Virus record (IMG/VR): IMGVR_UViG_3300033141_003301 | Span: 1 to 47,834 of that record | Origin: a virus | Strand: one strand, 5' to 3' | DNA: 47,834 nt | Shown: piece after piece, positions 17,300 to 24,624 of the stretch | How positions within the stretch are numbered: position 1 is the first letter of the stretch | How the letters are laid out: every line of letters starts with the position of its first letter | Made by a program: the position numbers and the translations under genes | Notes under the pieces: model-generated | Told to the model about the DNA's origin: nothing | The model's database searches: none | The model's input: only the letters and a program-made list of their open reading frames with translations

Positions 17300-17955
17300 T
17301 GTATATTTAGTTCTTTGTGTAATTGGTAACCGTATTTAACTCGTAATCCATTCTGAATTATTGCATTCGCTACTTCATTATTAAGTCTTGTTGTCTGAAA
17401 ATATACGTCAATCCATTCTGGTATATCACCTAACTTACTAATAGCAAATGGCAAGTCTGTTTCTATATCTATAATAGGAAATTTAATCCAAACATTCTTA
17501 TAATTTAACAAAGTAAGATTTTTTTTATTAAAACTTTTTTCCTCTCCAGAACTGGGAGTTTTCCAATCAATAGCATATTCAATAAATCTTCCTCTGCAAT
17601 TTACTAACCCTTGAAATATACTAATACTTCCATTTGTTTCAATAGTTATCGGAATACTAATTTTATTTAATAACTTATTCGTATATTTACGGTTACTTTC
17701 TTCAAGCGGTTCTCCACCTGTAATTGTAACCCTCTGTGCAGGAGATTCTTTTAATCTTCTTAAAACCTCATCAACACTATACATCGTTTTTCTTTTGTGA
17801 CTGTATTTTGTATCACACCATTTACAATTAAGATTGCAACCTGAAAAGCGTATAAAAAAAGTAAGCTCTCCTTGATACCTGCCTTCACCTTCAAGAGAAG
17901 TAAAACACTCAATTATATTAGTTTTTTGCTTCAGCATAACTTTTAGGACTTTCAT
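17296..17955 (-). CDS. queE: 7-carboxy-7-deazaguanine synthase (radical SAM)
   Basis: The 219-residue protein has SLEGEGRYQG near residues 20-29, the CX3CX2C iron-sulphur motif of the QueE family at Cys40, Cys44 and Cys47 (GCNLNCKWCDT), and the SAM-binding TGGEPLEE at 79-86. It converts 6-carboxytetrahydropterin to CDG. An inner ATG at 17937 would shorten it by six residues; the ATG at 17955 is kept because a TAAGAG site lies close upstream. It overlaps queD by 38 nt. Confidence 0.92.
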   Translation of the reverse strand: MKVLKVMLKQKTNIIECFTSLEGEGRYQGELTFFIRFSGCNLNCKWCDTKYSHKRKTMYSVDEVLRRLKESPAQRVTITGGEPLEESNRKYTNKLLNKISIPITIETNGSISIFQGLVNCRGRFIEYAIDWKTPSSGEEKSFNKKNLTLLNYKNVWIKFPIIDIETDLPFAISKLGDIPEWIDVYFQTTRLNNEVANAIIQNGLRVKYGYQLHKELNIQ

Positions 17956-18265
17956 AAACTCTTACTTTAAATTTCAAATCAGGATTTTCTGAATGAAATT
18001 TACTTACTAAATAGCAAGCAAGATTTTCACTGGTAGGATTAAAATTACATATTTCATTCAATAGTTTATGGTCAAATTTTTTTACTTCTTTTTTAAGATT
18101 TGTAAAGTCCCATAGTATTCCATTTTTCTTTACTTGCCTTGAATTGCCCTTAATTTCTACAATTACTTTCCAAGTATGCCCATGTAGATTTGCACATTTA
18201 CCTTCATAGTTTTCAAGTGAGTGTGCGGCGTCAAAAGTTGCCTCTGTTTTTAGTTTAATATTCAT
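17918..18265 (-). CDS. queD: 6-carboxytetrahydropterin synthase
   Basis: Seen in 115 residues: DAAHS (zinc His15), GKCANLHGHTW (catalytic Cys24, zinc His28 and His30), ILWDFTNLK, a catalytic FDH pair at 64-66, PTSENLA at 77-83 and the substrate-anchoring Glu105 in VYES. It converts dihydroneopterin triphosphate to 6-carboxytetrahydropterin. It is the first enzyme gene of the 7-deazaguanine operon in transcription order, starting inside the HNH gene (11-nt overlap). Confidence 0.92.
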   Translation of the reverse strand: MNIKLKTEATFDAAHSLENYEGKCANLHGHTWKVIVEIKGNSRQVKKNGILWDFTNLKKEVKKFDHKLLNEICNFNPTSENLACYLVSKFHSENPDLKFKVRVYESPKSYAEAKN

Positions 18266-18494
18266 TGAATAGCTTATCTAACTCCTTATACATTAATAAT
18301 TCTTTAACCGTTAAATATGGCAAATATACCGGAATACCGTGTGCCCTGTTGTGATGTTTTTGACATAGGGTAATAAGATTTTTCGGCTCGTCTGAACCGC
18401 CATGTGATTTGAAAATTATATGATGGGGTGTTCCCGGTTTTCCGCATATTTGACAATTTGGATACCTCCGCCAATATTCTTTTACCTTATTCAT
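18255..18494 (-). CDS. HNH endonuclease, 79 aa
   Basis: A compact HNH fold is visible: CQICG at residues 14-18, TPHHIIFKSHGGSDEPKNL with the catalytic His, and LCQKHHNRAHG with the closing zinc ligands. HNH proteins near terminase often assist packaging cleavage in phages; here it is separated from terL by the deazaguanine operon, but its 3' end overlaps queD. It could also be a free-standing nicking enzyme. Confidence 0.85.
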   Translation of the reverse strand: MNKVKEYWRRYPNCQICGKPGTPHHIIFKSHGGSDEPKNLITLCQKHHNRAHGIPVYLPYLTVKELLMYKELDKLFNEY

Positions 18495-18541
18495 ATTTTA
18501 CCATTTATTATATTCATTGTCAACTGATTTAAAGAAATAAT

Positions 18542-18691
18542 TTACTTTACTTTTTTAGTATTTTGCAATAGTTTTTGCTTTTCTTTGATATGTTTAAGTT
18601 CTTGGAGTGCAAGCTCTTTCTTTAATCTATCTATTTCTTTTTTAAGCTGGCTATTTTCCATCATAAGTTCTCTTCTTGATTTGTATCTCAT
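18542..18691 (-). CDS. Small coiled-coil protein, 49 aa
   Basis: A 49-codon frame starting at an ATG 8 nt after the previous stop encodes a continuous Lys/Glu/Leu helix (LKKEIDRLKKELALQELK). An AAGGAG motif lies rather far upstream (16 nt), inside the end of the preceding gene. It has no recognised family. Codon use fits its neighbours. Confidence 0.5.
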   Translation of the reverse strand: MRYKSRRELMMENSQLKKEIDRLKKELALQELKHIKEKQKLLQNTKKVK

Positions 18692-18699
18692 TGTATCTT

Positions 18700-18891
18700 C
18701 TATTCTTCTCCTTTCTCTCTTACTGCTATCCTATTCTGTGCCTCTATTGCGTCAGCTATACCTCGCCAGTATGCGGCTTTAAGTTCTCCGTTATGCTTTT
18801 TCCGCAATAATTCAATTGCCTCGCCTATCCCGCCGCAGAGTTCTATTGCTAAAACTATTGCCGAAGCGTGTAACTTGTTTTGTTTGTTCAT
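18700..18891 (-). CDS. Hypothetical protein, 63 aa
   Basis: The start at 18891 (MNKQNKLHA) is chosen because GGAGG lies 6 nt upstream; an upstream ATG at 18927 would lengthen the overlap with the preceding gene. The protein is helical, with a small hydrophobic Ala/Gly-rich stretch (AIVLAIELCGGIGEAIELL). No function can be assigned. Confidence 0.6.
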   Translation of the reverse strand: MNKQNKLHASAIVLAIELCGGIGEAIELLRKKHNGELKAAYWRGIADAIEAQNRIAVREKGEE

Positions 18892-19261
18892 TTCCTTCCT
18901 CCACAACTTTCCCCCAATATTCGTCAATTTCCATGTCCAAAACTTCTGTAATAAAAATTTCCATTCCTTCTTTTTGATAGTTATTCGGTTGAGTATTTCT
19001 TTTCAAATATTCCATTGAGTCTTCAAAAGTCATCCCCCATTGTTTAGAAAGGTCTTTTACTCTTTTAATTCTTGCTCCCAGACATAATGCTTCAAGCAAC
19101 ATATTCCAAGCGTCAAGTCTATCATTTAAATCTATACACCAATATTTTTTAACAAAATCGCTATCAAAGTATTCTATTACACCAAGTGTATCTACTGCAT
19201 GAGGGTTTTTTGCAATAAGACTACCGTTAGTATGAAGATAATAATAATAATTTTTTCTCAT
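18812..19261 (-). CDS. Hypothetical phage protein, 149 aa
   Basis: Starts 7 nt after AGGAGGCAGAGGAA and overlaps the 57-aa gene by ATGA. The body (residues 20-95) has NDRLDAWNMLLEALCLGARIKRVKDL and MTFEDSMEYLKRN, a pattern that recurs in phage hypotheticals. The last 28 residues are basic and overlap the next gene's frame by 80 nt, so the C-terminal tail may be only loosely conserved. Function unknown. Confidence 0.7.
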   Translation of the reverse strand: MRKNYYYYLHTNGSLIAKNPHAVDTLGVIEYFDSDFVKKYWCIDLNDRLDAWNMLLEALCLGARIKRVKDLSKQWGMTFEDSMEYLKRNTQPNNYQKEGMEIFITEVLDMEIDEYWGKVVEEGNEQTKQVTRFGNSFSNRTLRRDRRGN

Positions 19262-19431
19262 TTCCTCTGCCTCCTATAAAATACTTTCATTAATAAATTA
19301 ATAAACCACCTATCCAACCAGCTCATATTTCTTATCCTACGCCTTCTTTCGGCTCCCCAAGGGTCGGGTAAATTATTTATATTGTATGTCTGTTTTTCTT
19401 CCAGCCATTCTTCCCAAAAAGGATTATCCAT
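19258..19431 (-). CDS. Small Trp/Arg-rich protein, 57 aa
   Basis: A strong AAGGAG site 6 nt before the ATG overlaps the stop of the pentapeptide gene, and its own stop overlaps the next start (ATGA). The N-terminus has NPFWEEWLEE, the middle AERRRRIRN and the C-terminus a WLDRWFINLLMKVFY amphipathic or membrane-associated segment. It may be a small membrane-peripheral protein. Confidence 0.75.
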   Translation of the reverse strand: MDNPFWEEWLEEKQTYNINNLPDPWGAERRRRIRNMSWLDRWFINLLMKVFYRRQRK

Positions 19432-19433
19432 TT

Positions 19434-20214
19434 TTATCTCCTTATTTTGCCCTCCTTTAATTCTTCAGCTAAATTAATAAATTTTTTATATTCCTCTGCG
19501 ATAGCTGATTCCCCATGTTTTTTAAATATCCGCCTGTAATGTTTTTTCCATTCTTCTATCGTATGCACTTCACAGCCTATTTTTATTTGTTTAGGAGTGA
19601 TAATTATTCTATATTTCAGTCCAGCTATTATTATCGGCTGTTTTGTAAATTTTTCCCCGTTATACCACTTTGCCCCTGTAATGTCTACCTCTGCAAGGTC
19701 TGCCCCTGCAAGATTCGCCCCTTCAAGTCTCGCCCCTGCAAGGTCTGCCTCTGCAAAGCTCGCCCCTGTAAGATTCGCCCCTGCAAAGCTTGCCCTTGTA
19801 AGATTCGCCCCTGCAAGTCTCGCCCCTGCAAGGTTCGCCCCTGCAAAGGTCTGCCTCTGCAAGGTCTGCCTCTGCAAAGCTCGCCCCTGTAAGATTCGCC
19901 CTTGCAAAGCTCGCCCCTGCAAGGCTCGCCCCTGCAAGGTCTGCCCCTGCAAGTCTCGCCCCTGCAAAGCTCGCCTTTGCAAGGTCTGCCCCTGCAAAGC
20001 TTGCCCCTTCAAGTCTCGCCCTTGCAAAGCTCGCCCCTGCAAGGTCTGCCCCTGCAAGTCTCGCCCCTGCAAGGTCTGCCTCTGCAAGGTTTGCTTTGTT
20101 ATCCTCTACGCAGTCCTTTATACTTTCATACTCTCCGCATAAAATAATATCTCCCGTGAAATAGTTTTTTATTTTAATTATCATTTTTTGCTCCCTTACC
20201 GGTTCTTTATTCAT
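19434..20214 (-). CDS. Pentapeptide-repeat protein interrupted by a +1 frameshift
   Basis: The N-terminal 40 residues ([10 protein letters not shown] start, then [16 protein letters not shown]) are followed by about 28 pentapeptide units of the A(D/N/S)LAG type. The C-terminal 75 residues ([13 protein letters not shown], then [15 protein letters not shown]) resemble ends of other phage pentapeptide proteins. One extra A in the run at 19845-19847 shifts the frame: upstream the good repeat frame stops being used, and downstream it continues in another frame to 19434. Without that base the gene encodes 259 residues. With it, translation from 20214 continues as CRGES-type repeats and ends at 19723 (163 aa). 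Pentapeptide solenoids can mimic DNA or form scaffolds. The shift could be a sequencing slip, a real knockout or a phase switch. Confidence 0.75.
19680..20095 (-). repeat. Tandem 15-bp repeats coding for pentapeptides
   Basis: About 28 imperfect copies of a 15-bp unit (minus strand GCAGGGGCGAGCTTT-like) fill this stretch. The unit lacks stop codons in all six frames, so long artificial frames appear on both strands. One 16-bp unit, with an extra A at 19845-19847, breaks the period. Confidence 0.9.
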
Positions 20215-20612
20215 CTTTTATCTCCTGATATTTTATCATATTCATATCTATAATAACACCATGCTTTTTTAAAATCCTCTAACTCTTTTTTATTCATCCA
20301 TATTGCATTTTCCCAATCATCAATGTCAGGATTGTATTTCGTGTGTTTTGTTACAATATACGCCCCGTATAATTTTCCGTTAGGGTTACACTTATGCTCA
20401 ATATGCTGGACATCTGCCATAGGTATAGTATATCTTTCATTACTAAATATACTTTCGCTCACATTAGGCTTTTTATATTTTAAAATTTCATCGCCTATTA
20501 AAGAGGATGTTTCTTCAAAACATAGACAATGATATCCGTCTCCGCACCTCTTACCTTTGTCGCTACAACGAGTACACAACTTTTCTAATATTAAATCTAT
20601 TTTATCTTTCAT
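20211..20612 (-). CDS. Cys-rich hypothetical protein, 133 aa
   Basis: The ATG at 20612 has AGGAGG 5 nt upstream and is preferred to a GTG at 20618. The N-terminal 40 residues carry five Cys (CTRCSDKGKRCGDGYHCLCF) and may bind zinc. The rest is mixed alpha/beta with aromatic residues (WCYYRYEYD) near the end. The stop overlaps the start of the pentapeptide gene. No family is recognised. Confidence 0.7.
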   Translation of the reverse strand: MKDKIDLILEKLCTRCSDKGKRCGDGYHCLCFEETSSLIGDEILKYKKPNVSESIFSNERYTIPMADVQHIEHKCNPNGKLYGAYIVTKHTKYNPDIDDWENAIWMNKKELEDFKKAWCYYRYEYDKISGDKR

Positions 20613-20871
20613 CTTCACCTCCTATCTCTTTCTCAAGTTCCTCAAATATTGCACTCAATAATAAACAAGATTTTTTAGCCTTCCCTGTCTCTCTGTCATG
20701 AAAACATCCCATGAATACTACCTGGCTGTTTAAACACCCGTTACAAATAGCATTCTCTAAAATAGGTTGTAACTCATCCCAGCACTTATCAGCTAAATAT
20801 TCGTTTTTAGTTCCACATAAATACGGATTATGGTGTTTATTTAAACAATTTAATAAACTTTCATACAGCAT
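20602..20871 (-). CDS. Hypothetical protein with Cys pairs, 89 aa
   Basis: Contains CNGCLNSQVVFMGCF in the middle and a helical acidic C-terminus. It overlaps its neighbours by 10-11 nt on both sides. It belongs to the same series of small Cys-containing proteins as the genes at 20211 and 20861. Function unknown. Confidence 0.65.
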   Translation of the reverse strand: MLYESLLNCLNKHHNPYLCGTKNEYLADKCWDELQPILENAICNGCLNSQVVFMGCFHDRETGKAKKSCLLLSAIFEELEKEIGGEDER

Positions 20872-21097
20872 TTTTTACCTCCTGTTTTTGTTTTAATTCT
20901 TTTAATGCTTTTTCAAAAGCATTTCTCAATACTTTGCGGCAAGTAGGACAAAGATTCTCATAATGAAGATTTCCGTTTATCCCATCAAAAGAAATACTCA
21001 TAACACCACCATTATAATTGTCATACCAAGGATATTCTTTGTCGTCTTTTCTTCGTTCACTTCCGCAAATTTCACATTTATATATTGTTATTTTCAT
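20861..21097 (-). CDS. Zinc-ribbon protein, 78 aa
   Basis: Two CxxC knuckles (YKCEICGSE at residues 7-15 and NLCPTCRKVL at about 48-57) flank a Tyr/Asn-rich loop, giving one zinc ribbon, followed by a basic helix. A nucleic-acid or protein-binding role is plausible but unproven. Confidence 0.7.
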   Translation of the reverse strand: MKITIYKCEICGSERRKDDKEYPWYDNYNGGVMSISFDGINGNLHYENLCPTCRKVLRNAFEKALKELKQKQEVKNAV

Positions 21098-21143
21098 TTT
21101 TTTTGCTCCTTTCTATTTCTTTGATAATATCAATACCATAATC

Positions 21144-21380
21144 TCAACCAACCTCAATAACCTCATCCTTAAACACCATCTGCTCGGCGAGGGTAGCAAC
21201 AATACTTTCCAGCATTTCAAAAACATCTTCCCAGTTCATCCAGTAGCTATGCAAATCGCCGGAACAAATAGCTTGCAATAATTTATCTCTGCTTTCAGAG
21301 CTTTCAGTTGAAAATATTCTACCCTCATATTTTCTCACTATTTTTTCTTTTATTTCCTCTATTCTCTCTTTGCGGTTCAT
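21144..21380 (-). CDS. Hypothetical helical protein, 78 aa
   Basis: Highly charged, with a Glu/Lys-rich N-terminus and a MNWEDVFEMLESIVATLAEQM helix. It is preceded by an AGGAG-type site. No family or partner can be named; it is flanked by a zinc-ribbon gene and a YopX gene. Confidence 0.6.
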   Translation of the reverse strand: MNRKERIEEIKEKIVRKYEGRIFSTESSESRDKLLQAICSGDLHSYWMNWEDVFEMLESIVATLAEQMVFKDEVIEVG

Positions 21381-21437
21381 GGCGTCTCCTTTGAGCTTTT
21401 TCCACTTATTTTACTTTCTCTGTTAATTCTGCAATCA

Positions 21438-21848
21438 TCAATTTTTCTCCTCATAGATATTGCCAATTATTTCTATCTCAGCAAGATTAACTACCTCGCC
21501 AAGTGTAATAATAAAACTTTTTCCTTTTTTACATGATTCACAGCAATTTCTATCTATTAAAACAAATCCGTATCCATTAAAAAACATAACCTCCGCATTC
21601 CAAGGCTTTATTTTCCCATCACTTACTTTTTCATATATTTTTACAATATCTCCCTCGTATATCTCTTTACCATTCTTGTCTTTTAGTCCTGTACACTGAC
21701 CTATTGTTTCAGGCATAACCTCATAATCTGCAAAATGAGTTGCGGCAATTCTTACCTTTATAAAACTTGTATTAATTGGTGATTCCCAATAAAATCCATA
21801 ATACCACATCCCTTTTCTATCTTTTCCCCTGAATTTTATCTCTCTCAT
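21438..21848 (-). CDS. YopX family protein
   Basis: The 136-residue protein starts with REIKFRGKD, continues with WYYGFYWE and has the family hallmark GQCTGLKDKNGKEIYEGDIV near residues 50-69, then IIGNIYE at the end. YopX proteins are frequent in phages and prophages; their biochemical role is not established. Length and motif order are normal. Confidence 0.88.
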   Translation of the reverse strand: MREIKFRGKDRKGMWYYGFYWESPINTSFIKVRIAATHFADYEVMPETIGQCTGLKDKNGKEIYEGDIVKIYEKVSDGKIKPWNAEVMFFNGYGFVLIDRNCCESCKKGKSFIITLGEVVNLAEIEIIGNIYEEKN

Positions 21849-21857
21849 TTCTCCCTC

Positions 21858-22289
21858 CTACAAAAATAAATCTTGTTGCTCTACTATTATTTTCCTATTC
21901 TCTAACCTTGATATTATCCTTCTCATTTTTTCCTTTGCGTCATAATTTAAATGACACCATTGACACATAGCTTTTAACCTTTCCAATTTAACTTTTTCAT
22001 TTTTTTCATCATGGTCTAAATGAGCTACTGTTAAAACAACTCTTATTTTTTTTATATGCTTTCCATATTTTCTTAACCTGATTAAATCACTTTCAGAAGT
22101 TATCCATATTCTTATCGGTTTATATCTCGTCCTGAAATTCTGTATAGTCCTTATATTAAGCTCAACACTCCAAAGTTTAGATTTATTTTTTACGCCGCAT
22201 ATCTCACACCTGTTTTTTGCTCTTTTAATAACTGCTGGTACTATTTCTGTTTTCCAGTTGTCAGGATATTTACTGTAATCTATCGGCAT
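21858..22289 (-). CDS. HNH nuclease-like protein, 143 aa
   Basis: RCEICGVKNKS (residues 27-37) supplies the first Cys pair, VLTVAHLDHDEKN around 85-97 the catalytic His region, and LKAMCQWCHLNYD around 104-116 the second Cys pair with His. This is an HNH arrangement with a long insert between the first knuckle and the core. It may nick DNA, or be an inactive zinc-binding homologue. Confidence 0.75.
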   Translation of the reverse strand: MPIDYSKYPDNWKTEIVPAVIKRAKNRCEICGVKNKSKLWSVELNIRTIQNFRTRYKPIRIWITSESDLIRLRKYGKHIKKIRVVLTVAHLDHDEKNEKVKLERLKAMCQWCHLNYDAKEKMRRIISRLENRKIIVEQQDLFL

Positions 22290-22486
22290 ACTACTTCCTT
22301 TTCTCTTTCCATTCTTTCAGTTTCCTCATATTCTCCATCAGATAACTTCTCAACCTCAAGCAAGCGGTATTTCGTAAGATTTATTTCAGCAAACTTATTC
22401 AAGTCTGTTACCCTGTTATGGACTTCCCTTTCTTCCCTGCCTTCGTAAAGCTCAACTATTGTTACCTTGTAGTATGGATTATTCAT
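22280..22486 (-). CDS. Hypothetical acidic protein, 68 aa
   Basis: A small Glu-rich protein with a beta-type start (YYKVTIVELYEG) and an acidic C-terminus. It overlaps the HNH gene by 10 nt. No family is recognised. Confidence 0.6.
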   Translation of the reverse strand: MNNPYYKVTIVELYEGREEREVHNRVTDLNKFAEINLTKYRLLEVEKLSDGEYEETERMEREKEVVCR

Positions 22487-22527
22487 CTTCCACCCTCTTT
22501 ATTAAATGCTTCATTTTTTTAATACTT

Positions 22528-22671
22528 TCAGATTTTTTCATTTTTTTTACCTCGCTTTTTTAATTCTTTTAATATAGTATTCTTACCAAAACCTCTCGCA
22601 AATAAAATAAGTTTTCTCCCGGGAGTTTCAAATTTCTTGATTATATCGTCATAAAATTTACTTAATTTCAT
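22528..22671 (-). CDS. Small basic protein, 47 aa
   Basis: An ATG inside the end of the preceding gene, with GAGGA close upstream, opens a 47-codon frame. The middle reads KLILFARGFGKNTILKELKKRG, which recalls a P-loop but is too short for an ATPase. A second start within its end would give a 20-codon frame that I do not call. Confidence 0.45.
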   Translation of the reverse strand: MKLSKFYDDIIKKFETPGRKLILFARGFGKNTILKELKKRGKKNEKI

Positions 22672-22882
22672 CTTCCTCTACAAACAAACTATATGATTTC
22701 ATATTGTTGATAATAATTTCACAAGCCACTTCTATTTCATATTTATCTATGCCTGACAATTTCCTTGCTTCACCAATAGTTTTTCCTTTCTTCAAGTTAT
22801 TAATAAATTTTTTCTTTACTTCTACCGGAATTTTTTCAGCTTCCTTTTTGTATCTTTTTTTTATCTGCTCTAATATTTCCAT
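22658..22882 (-). CDS. Putative HTH-like small protein, 74 aa
   Basis: The start at 22882 (MEILEQ) has AAAGGA 6 nt upstream; an ATG at 22897 lacks a site. The core GKTIGEARKLSGIDKYEIEVACEII has the spacing of a helix-turn-helix. It may be a small regulator. The assignment is weak. Confidence 0.55.
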   Translation of the reverse strand: MEILEQIKKRYKKEAEKIPVEVKKKFINNLKKGKTIGEARKLSGIDKYEIEVACEIIINNMKSYSLFVEEDEIK

Positions 22883-22909
22883 ATTTAATCCTTTCATGTT
22901 TACATTTCT

Positions 22910-22981
22910 TCATCTGATAAATACCTCCACCAGCACGGCTATAATAGTAAGAATAACAGCCAGTATTATTATCCTTAACAT
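22910..22981 (-). CDS. Single-span membrane peptide, 23 aa
   Basis: The ATG overlaps the preceding stop as TAATG, with AGGAAGG about 8 nt upstream. The product is almost only one hydrophobic helix (LRIIILAVILTIIAVLVEVF) ending in Arg. Such micropeptides may modulate the membrane or lysis. It could also be chance, being so short. Confidence 0.4.
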   Translation of the reverse strand: MLRIIILAVILTIIAVLVEVFIR

Positions 22982-23202
22982 TATACTGCCTTCCTGTAAT
23001 GTCCGGTCTTGCTGTCTATTACATCATAAAAACAATTTTTTCTCATTGTAGCACCTATGCCCTGCTCACTTGCTCCCTTGCCATGCTCTCGCATGATTTC
23101 CTTTACTCTCGGGAAAAAATCATCATACAAATTGAAGTCCCTGTCCATTTCCCAAAATGCTTTTAATACGGCTTTTTTGAGAGTCATTTTTTCTTCATTC
23201 AT
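22981..23202 (-). CDS. Hypothetical protein, 73 aa
   Basis: A charged small protein with NLYDDFFPRVKEIMREHG and a CFYDVIDSKTGHYRK end. It shares the FFPRVK-type phrase with gene 24220 (DFFPRIKTI), which may reflect a common helical element. It overlaps its neighbours by 1-8 nt. Function unknown. Confidence 0.6.
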   Translation of the reverse strand: MNEEKMTLKKAVLKAFWEMDRDFNLYDDFFPRVKEIMREHGKGASEQGIGATMRKNCFYDVIDSKTGHYRKAV

Positions 23203-23392
23203 AGATACCTCCTTGCTTTAATTTTCTTATAACAGCTTCCTCTGAAAATTCATTTACTCTTATGGACTGTGTAGTTCCCTTCCCGTTATCTTCTGTAAAA
23301 TACACCCTTGCAGGAAAATGTCCCAGGCTCCTCGTGCCATTATAGGCAAGGTTATATTTTTTTAATATTTTTTTTATTTCCTTCTCTTTCAT
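23195..23392 (-). CDS. Hypothetical protein, 65 aa
   Basis: A basic N-terminal helix (KEIKKILKKYNL) is followed by a beta segment (FPARVYFTEDNG) and another helix. No family is recognised. It is part of the same overlapping gene series. Confidence 0.6.
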   Translation of the reverse strand: MKEKEIKKILKKYNLAYNGTRSLGHFPARVYFTEDNGKGTTQSIRVNEFSEEAVIRKLKQGGIYE

Positions 23393-23395
23393 TTT

Positions 23396-23635
23396 TCACA
23401 ATTCCGGGTTGATATTGTAAGAAGTAACAAGACTTCTTATATTCCTTATTGCAAACTCACACCCAGTTATAAAACCTCTGAATACTGCCTCTTTGTCTGC
23501 AATATTCTGCCTATAATCCTTGTAATACTTCTTTTGTAACATATCAAAATCAGCTTCAAGTTCGCTTTCCATTATAATTTCATCAATATCAATTACCTCC
23601 CTTTCAATTTCTTCAAGTTTTTCAATTAGTTTCAT
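23396..23635 (-). CDS. Hypothetical helical protein, 79 aa
   Basis: The ATG at 23635 (MKLIEKLEEI) has GGAGG 6 nt upstream, so the longer frame from 23731 is rejected; that extra part overlaps a zinc-ribbon gene. The protein is acidic and helical (IEREVIDIDEIIMESELEADFDML). Function unknown. Confidence 0.65.
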   Translation of the reverse strand: MKLIEKLEEIEREVIDIDEIIMESELEADFDMLQKKYYKDYRQNIADKEAVFRGFITGCEFAIRNIRSLVTSYNINPEL

Positions 23636-23636
23636 G

Positions 23637-23804
23637 TTAATCCTCCCTTTCTTCGTATCCGCAATTAGGACATTCATATCCAACAAATCTTTCATATATA
23701 TGTCCCATGCCTTCTTCTGGGTTGCCATCATAATCTTCTACATAAATGTAGTATTCTGGGTTTACATCCTCTCCACATTTTGAGCAGTTAATATTATTTT
23801 TCAC
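23637..23804 (-). CDS. Zinc-ribbon protein with GTG start, 55 aa
   Basis: A GTG at 23804 is preceded by AGGAGG at 6 nt, overlapping the end of the previous gene. The product has CSKCGED near the start and YECPNCGYEERED at the end, two CxxCG knuckles of one zinc ribbon separated by an acidic Tyr-rich loop. Its stop lies 1 nt before the next start. Confidence 0.7.
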   Translation of the reverse strand: MKNNINCSKCGEDVNPEYYIYVEDYDGNPEEGMGHIYERFVGYECPNCGYEERED

Positions 23805-24015
23805 TAATCGCCTCCTTCCTGAATTCTTTTATAACGCTCTGAATTGAAGGAAAGAAATTCAAATGTAAAATATAATCTTTACAAAAGCGTTTCCAAGCAT
23901 AAGGATTACAGCCAGAAAGCATATTTCTCCCTTCAATTAGGTCACTTGTTTGATATTTCTTGTTAAATTTTTTTTCAAAATAATCTATGCCTAACATAAA
24001 ATCACTTCTCCTCAT
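23794..24015 (-). CDS. Hypothetical protein, 73 aa
   Basis: AAGGAG stands 8 nt before the ATG. The sequence is basic and aromatic (NPYAWKRFCKDYILHLNFFP). The end overlaps the GTG-started zinc-ribbon gene. No family is recognised; it resembles small proteins associated with replication initiators but this is a weak impression. Confidence 0.6.
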   Translation of the reverse strand: MRRSDFMLGIDYFEKKFNKKYQTSDLIEGRNMLSGCNPYAWKRFCKDYILHLNFFPSIQSVIKEFRKEAISEK

Positions 24016-24017
24016 TT

Positions 24018-24236
24018 TTAATTCTCCTTTATATAAACACGGAAATCATTACAACCTATTTTACATAGTATATTTTTTTTACACCTGTAATATCTATGTA
24101 TATCATCATGTCCATTTAATATAACAATAGGTTCATTCTTATAATATCCAAGAATAAAAATTCCAAAATCTGATTTCTTCGGCTTCCAATATAAATCGTT
24201 AGTTATATCTTTCATTTCTTCAAATATGTCTTTCAT
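24018..24236 (-). CDS. Hypothetical protein, 72 aa
   Basis: Alternating beta segments (FGIFILGYYKNEPIVILNG) and a short Cys/Arg-rich stretch (YYRCKKNILCKIGC). It overlaps the preceding gene by 17 nt. Function unknown. Confidence 0.6.
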   Translation of the reverse strand: MKDIFEEMKDITNDLYWKPKKSDFGIFILGYYKNEPIVILNGHDDIHRYYRCKKNILCKIGCNDFRVYIKEN

Positions 24237-24624
24237 TTTTTCGCCTCCGTTCTATTCTATCAGCTAACTCCCCAAAGTTGTTTTTCCGTAAGTCTTCTAA
24301 CATCTGTTTAAGATTAAATCTATTCTTATTTACTTCTTCTTTTGAAAACTTACTGCGGTATTCTTTTTCTTCTTGTTCTTGTTCAAGTTTTTTCTTTTCC
24401 GATAATCTATGATAGTATCCCACTTTTGTAAGATAAATTCTTATTGTTTTAATTCTCGGGAAAAAATCCTCTATGTCTAAAATCATGTCCGCTATTTTAA
24501 CCCAGTCTTCGTCAGGTACATTCTTAAACTTGCGATATATTTCCATAGCAAGTTCGGGACTCGCCTCTTTGCTGAAATTATCTTCCCATAAGTGCAGGTA
24601 TCTTTGAAATATATCCTTATTCAT
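24220..24624 (-). CDS. Hypothetical replication-region protein, 134 aa
   Basis: A helical protein with IYRKFKNVPDEDWVKIADMILDIEDFFPRIKTI in its first half and a long Glu/Lys/Arg helix in its second. Its start overlaps the replication initiator by 8 nt. The size, helical nature and place suggest a loader-type partner of the initiator, but there is no motif to prove it. Confidence 0.6.
   Translation of the reverse strand: MNKDIFQRYLHLWEDNFSKEASPELAMEIYRKFKNVPDEDWVKIADMILDIEDFFPRIKTIRIYLTKVGYYHRLSEKKKLEQEQEEKEYRSKFSKEEVNKNRFNLKQMLEDLRKNNFGELADRIERRRKNERHI

Noticed and set aside
19680-20095. Regular repeats that could suggest a CRISPR array
   Set aside because: Unit length is 15 bp with no unique spacers, and the minus strand codes for a clear pentapeptide protein.
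19515-20147. Long plus-strand frames with [11 protein letters not shown]-, [10 protein letters not shown]- and [10 protein letters not shown]-type repeats
   Set aside because: They are other-frame readings of the 15-bp pentapeptide repeat, have no ribosome site and run opposite to all neighbours.
22528-22671. P-loop ATPase
   Set aside because: The ARGFGKNT stretch lacks the full Walker A consensus, and 47 residues are too few for a NTPase fold.
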